Assembly (NCBI GenBank): GCA_963920575.1
Contig: OY986965.1
Coordinates: 28,018,007-28,082,006 of the forward strand
Reading direction: 5' to 3'
Origin: Narthecium ossifragum
Lineage: Eukaryota > Streptophyta > Magnoliopsida > Dioscoreales > Nartheciaceae
DNA: 64,000 nucleotides
Part shown: one piece after another, positions 59,519 to 64,000 of the stretch
Position numbering within the stretch: the first letter of the stretch is position 1
How the letters are laid out: every line of letters begins with the position of its first letter
Made by a program: the position numbers and the translations under genes
The notes under the pieces: model-generated
What the model was told of the DNA's origin: nothing
Databases searched by the model: none
Seen by the model: the letters and a program-made list of their open reading frames with translations, nothing else

Positions 59519-61559
59519 GGATTTTTTTGACCTTCAAGTTCACATTTGACGCAACGAGACCCTCAAAGTTTTTTTTTGCAACAGAGGACCTCTAATTTTC
59601 TAAATTCCGATTTTACCCCTCGTATTTAATGACAAAATGATAAAATTTTGCTTAAAAAATTACAAAAACACCCCGACGGGATGTGTCTTCTTCCCAAAAA
59701 TTCTTCTCCATGAATCCTCTTCCTCCCTCCAGCCGGACATGGCTACTCCACTGGCTCCTCTTCTCTTCTTCCTCTCTACCACATCCTCTTCTATTCTCCC
59801 TAACTACTCTTCTCTTTATTCTTTCATCTCTCATCCCTTTTCACTGTCTCCACTTCTCTACTTTCGCCAAAATAGTTCACTGGAGAGATGAAATAATAAC
59901 GGAGAAGAGTGGAGAGAGAGAAGAGAAGAGGAGGTAGTGGAGAGAGAGAAGAGAAGATGGCGGGAGGAGTCATGCCTTGATATTGTTTGGGTGGTATGCA
60001 ACAAAGCTCGTACAAATTCATCAATATTGTACACGTATGTATCCTGAAGATACTCGTGAAAAGAAGTTGAGACACGCGTTTTTCAACAAATACACGTATC
60101 GTCATAAAAATATATACGTATCGTCATAAAAAATACAAGTGTAGCGCCAAAATGACTGTTTTTTACATTGCATCAAAAGGTGTACTATACAATACACACA
60201 AGATAGACGCAACATCATGCAGAGGACGGAGCAGGTGTTGTACCGGGCACAGCTACAGGACGTACGGGTGCATCGGGATGAATGGGTGCTCTATAAGTCT
60301 TCTTGTTGTGCCCAAATACTTTACACCTCGAACATCTCCGCATTGTTCTCGACTGTGCCTCGCCTTGAGACGACAACCTTCTCTTCCTGGTGCGTATTTT
60401 GCGAGCGTCAGCTTAAGGTTTTCCTTGTCGGGGTACCTCTCTCCAACATATGGCTCGGGGCATTCAAAAAATAGGTTGCTTGAGCTTTCGAAGTTTCGAA
60501 GTAGAGAACATACTCATCAACCTTGTCACAGTCAAACATCTCCGATGGCTCCTCGCAGTCGCTACCAGCTACCCAGTCATTAACGGACTCCCACCGGAGG
60601 CTGAGGGGTAAGTTATAGAAACGCGGGTATAATTATAAGATGCGTGTGTATAAAATTCTACATATGTGTCTCAACTTCTTTTCACGAGTATTAATAGGCT
60701 ACGCGCGTGTATAAAATTTATGAACGTATGCGAGGTCTACGTGCTTTTCACGTGTATTATTAGCTCACACACGTAAAAGGACCAAAACATACACGTGTTC
60801 CGATTATACGCGTGCATGAACGCGTGTGGATGCTAGTAATACACGTGAAAAGTAAATAGACTTCGTACACGTTCATAAATTTTGTACACGTGCGTAGCCT
60901 ATTAATACTCGTGAAAAGAAGTTGAGACACGTATGTAGAATTTTATACACACGCATCTTATAATTTTATACACACACGTGTCTCAACTTCTTTTCACGAG
61001 TATCTTCAGGATACATACGTGTATAATATTGATGAATGTGTACGAGGTTTGTTGCATACCACCCAAACAATATCAAGGCATGGCTCCTCCCGCCATCTTC
61101 TCTTCTCCCTCTCCACTACCTCCTCTTCCCTTCTCCCTCTCCACTCTTCTCCGTTATTATTTCATCTCTCCGGTGAACTATTTTGACGAAACTAGAGAAG
61201 TGGAGACAGTGGAAAGGGATGAGAGATGAAAGAATAAAAGAGAAGAATGGTTAGGGAGAAGAGAAGAGGAGGTGGTAGAGAGGCAGAAGAGAAGAGGAGC
61301 CAGTGGAGGAGCCATGTCCGGCGGGAAGCAGGAAGATGATTCAGGGAGAAGAATTTTTGGAAAGAAGACACATCCCATCGCATTAAATGTGACGGGATGT
61401 TTTTGTAATTTTTAACCAAAATTTTGTCATTTTGTCATTAAATGCGATGGGTAAAATCGTGATTTATAAAACTAGGGGTGCTCTGTTGCAAAAAAAAACT
61501 TAAGGGGGGTCTCCTTGTGCCAAATGTGAACTTGAAGGGTCCAATATGGCAAAAAATCC
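59519..61559. mobile_element. long-TIR Mutator element
   Basis: 2041 bp, with terminal inverted repeats of roughly 550-600 bp (59519-60070 against 60960-61559; shared blocks TTCAAGTTCACATTTG, GGATGTGTCTTCTT, CCGGACATGGCT and CTGGCTCCTCTTCTCTTC). Flanked by CACTTGTTTC at 59509-59518 and 61560-61569. A further inner inverted repeat of ACACGTG/ACGCGTG motifs lies at 60620-60960. The centre carries a transposase remnant. Confidence 0.9.
60200..60600 (-). pseudogene. MULE transposase C-terminal remnant
   Basis: Minus-strand frames read RRCSRCKVFGHNKKT, the zinc-knuckle region typical of MURA C-termini, and separately DWVAGSDCEEPSEMFDCDKVDEY-like acidic sequence of the kind found near the transposase N-terminus. 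Most of the gene between is missing. This explains the element as an internally deleted Mutator relative. Confidence 0.6.
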
Positions 61560-61569
61560 CACTTGTTTC

Positions 61570-62399
61570 ATTTATCAAGCAGATCATCCACTTGCTTTAT
61601 TTTATACCAATCTTTTTTCTCCTTATTCGGTTCTCTCTCAATTGCATTCAATCTATTATATAGGATCAGGTTTTATGACATGACATATGAGTTATAATCT
61701 GAGTTATAATTTGAGTCATAAAATTATACATCGTGGCATGCACGCGTGACATTGGATCGTTATCAAATAAATATAAAAAGAGAGAGAGAGAGGATAGTCT
61801 GGGAGACACGGAGGTCCATTTGCGGAGTCGATCATATGCCACGTCATAACCAATTTCGAATGTGACGAAAGGGGTGGGTGATTAACCGTACCAAGTGGCA
61901 CGGGATCCACCTAGTTTCATATATGAGCCCCACTTATACCTCTCTCTCTCTCTCTCACGCCGAGGGTTTTGGGAGCTCTCTCGCTCACTCCACGGGCCAT
62001 TTGAGAGGATTTGGCGGCTTTATTTTTTCTCTACTACGGGCTTACGATACATTTTTTATTATCACACAAAAGATTGGCAATTAATTAAAATTTTGTTACT
62101 TATTCCTCCTTTCTCTTTTATTATGCTAGAGTTTAATTTTTTTCTAATGCTTGTATTCACTAATTAACACATAATACTCAAAATTTTATGTCGAGTTTAT
62201 CAATAATTATGTAGGGTAATATTTTCAATAATTTGGATTTATGAATAATTTGTTATCCATACAATTCATTTTGAAGCAGCGCAGTTATATAGAGATTTTA
62301 TAAACAAAATTAACAGTGAAGTTGTTTTATACCTTTTCTTACATTATTGAATTGCTAGTGATACGGAATTTTTGTCATCAAATTTGTAGATACGATAAA
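61570..62399. other. probable 5' region of the hAT element
   Basis: Contains (GA)n/(CT)n runs at 61780 and 61941, and CACGTGGC-like repeats. Probably leader sequence of the transposase remnant downstream, but no terminal repeat was identified. Confidence 0.35.
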
Positions 62400-63081
62400 T
62401 GGGAAAGAGATCTAAAATTGATAGTTATTTCGAAATACAGAGTCCAAGTTCTTTAGAAGAAGAGAATGTCGACAATGTGTCATTATCATATTCTACCATT
62501 AACATCTCGGCAACTGAAAATCCTCCTCCAAAAGTTTAGAGAATTGAAATTAATGAAATTAAGAATGTCTCGATATTGCGTGACCCTGGATTGTGTCAAC
62601 AAATTTAGGATTATCATGCTAACCAACAAGATGAGATTCGATGGCCTTATAGTATGCTCGGTCCATACCAACCAATTCTTTCAACCTTTCCAAGGTCAGG
62701 ACCATGCAACTCATCTTCGTAGCTTTCAGTTTTCATGGTTCAATCTATTTACTTCATGGTTGGAAGATTCTCCAAAAAGATGCTATTTTCTGTTTACTAC
62801 GCTTCCTTTTCAACAAACTATTCAGAAATTTTGGGCAAAATGCATTTAAAGTGAATGTATTTAAAAATTGAAAGAAAGCTAGGGACGGAAAAAATTGTGC
62901 TTTATTAAATCATATCGAAAAAGATCCTAACTTTTTTCATAAAGTTGCTGAAAAATCATGTAATGACTTGATGAACCAATCGTAACATATGGAAAAGGTG
63001 CTTGACAATTTCACTCGTGAAGAAATTATAAAAAAATTGACTTCGATTGAAAGTCTCAATTGATATTGTCTGATGGCTTGA
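62400..63081 (+). pseudogene. hAT transposase (TTF-type/ZMYM-like) remnant
   Basis: Starts at the ATG at 62400 (MGKRSKIDSYFEIQSPSS) and reads LRDPGLCQQI, DEIRWPYSMLGPYQPIL, then WKKARDGKNCALLNHIEKDP and HKVAEKSCNDLMNQS, ending SIDIV*WL. This is the N-terminal part of the plant hAT-like protein with a TTF-type zinc finger and a DPG...RRAY.LGPYQP region. There are at least four in-frame stops and one or two frameshifts. The apparent frame 62466-62849 is a different frame and not the protein. An LTR interrupts it at 63082. Confidence 0.8.
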
Positions 63082-64000
63082 TGATAAGACTTGAAAAGTA
63101 CACAAATCATCCTTGTAATTTGGTTTTGTTAGTCTCCAAGTAATGCTTCACTGACTATCATTACCCCATTTTAGGTACAAGAGCCATTAACGAGAATTGG
63201 ATCGAGTTTGGAGCTAAAACGAGCTTATTTGGGCAAATTCATGACAAAAAAGATCAATCTTTTAATGCCACAAAGAAGAAATCAAAGCTGAGGATCGTTT
63301 GGACAATCCAAAGTTTGTTGAGATAGATTTGGAGGCTTCCATCTGTTCTAGGTAGGGATCTCTACCCAGATCTTAAGATTTGACAACTTATGGTTTGTTT
63401 TGTTTTCTTTAGCTTAGATCTTTGTATGTAGTTGTTTTTCCGGTTTTTTGGTATTTTCTGACTCCCCTAGACTAGCTCTACCAGATCCCAAAGTTTTCTG
63501 AAGTTTGGTTTTGTATTTTGTGCGTTTCTCGGCGTCTTCTCCGGTGGGTTTCCGACGGTGCTCAAGAAGGATCGATCATCTCTCTTGTGATCTCACGCCC
63601 AACCTGAGAAGGATCGATCTTCACGGCCATGAAAATCGATCTCTTTCGTGTTGAGGCGGTGCTGCGCTGTGGCCCGAGGAAGATCGATCTTCATGGAGTA
63701 TGAAGATCAATCTCTTCCTTGGCAGTGGACCTGCGCAAGGAAGATCGATCTTCACTGAGTGTGAAGATCGATCTCCTTTGTCCAGTGAGTTAAGTTGTTT
63801 CCCATTTTTCCGAATTTCGATTTCTTCTACCCCGGTTTTCTCGTATGTTCTTCCTATCGAATAACATGATGCTTTAATCATGATTTTAATGGTTTGACTT
63901 TGAGTTTTACGGTGATTTGTATTTCGTATTGATTTACCAACTTTTAAAGATTTCGATCGGTTTTCCGACATGCATGCGATAGCTATAGCTTGTGACTGTT
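63082..64000 (+). mobile_element. LTR G, same family as solo LTR E (runs off window)
   Basis: Starts TGATAAGACTTGAAAAGTACAC, matching the end of solo LTR E (TGATAACGCGTGAAAAGTGCAC) and the next ~45 bp (AAATC, TTTTGTTAG, AATGC). Preceded by CTTGA, the expected 5-bp target site. The right end is outside the window, so solo or full-length cannot be told. Confidence 0.75.
63567..63780. repeat. palindromic GATCGATC array in LTR G
   Basis: AAGGATCGATCATC, GAAGATCGATCTTCA and GAAGATCGATCTCC units, spaced about 25-40 bp. Confidence 0.9.

Noticed and set aside
62466..62849. 127-codon plus-strand frame
   Set aside because: Wrong frame relative to the hAT transposase similarity, which is read from the ATG at 62400 with stops.

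Overview
The window is nuclear DNA of a flowering plant. The evidence is spliced genes of plant-only families (class III peroxidase, nodulin-like/NFD4 transporter), GT-AG and GC-AG introns, Copia elements primed by initiator Met-tRNA, Mutator-like elements with 9-10 bp target duplications and many short inverted-repeat elements. The lineage cannot be fixed by eye. All coordinates are 1-based; exon models were made by hand from splice signals and phase.

Layout. 1-4450: a decayed Mutator-like transposase gene (minus strand) whose introns and flanks are filled by a GTAACTACC minisatellite. 6007-7759: a complete class III peroxidase (minus). 9278-9543: a Mutator-type MITE with a clean target duplication. 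10162-16272: a sororin-like cohesion gene (minus) preceded by a tandem partial copy of its first three exons. 17451-17880: a small three-exon HIG1-domain mitochondrial gene (plus). 18842-20235: a BTB/POZ gene (plus). 23931-24835: a Pack-MULE carrying what looks like a uroporphyrinogen-III synthase fragment. 24972-33827: a 5'-truncated LINE with a 17-bp target duplication, split by three solo LTRs. 36201-54300: one originally intronless nodulin-like/NFD4 transporter gene broken into four pieces by a Copia element (itself carrying a solo LTR), a second solo LTR and a full-length Copia element. 54301-55090: a LINE fragment. 56085-58060: a second, internally deleted NFD4 copy, hit by another Pack-MULE at a site whose empty version survives in copy 1. 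58166-59049: a hAT-type MITE. 59519-61559: a Mutator element with very long terminal inverted repeats. 62400-63081: a dead hAT transposase, cut by an LTR that runs off the window.

The host genes (peroxidase, sororin, HIG1, BTB) are unrelated in function and sit in the left third. The right two thirds are a nested transposon landscape in which almost every insertion can be resolved to the base by its target duplication.

The most unusual signal is shared by several LTR families. Arrays of short palindromes with a GGTCGACC or GATCGATC core occur in eight LTRs of at least three families. In three LTR types the array lies about 55-110 bp upstream of the TATA box. The core differs between relatives of one family, and array length differs between the two LTRs of one element. 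Together with the minisatellite confined to non-coding parts of the Mutator element, this suggests transposon-borne protein-binding arrays; that function is inference.
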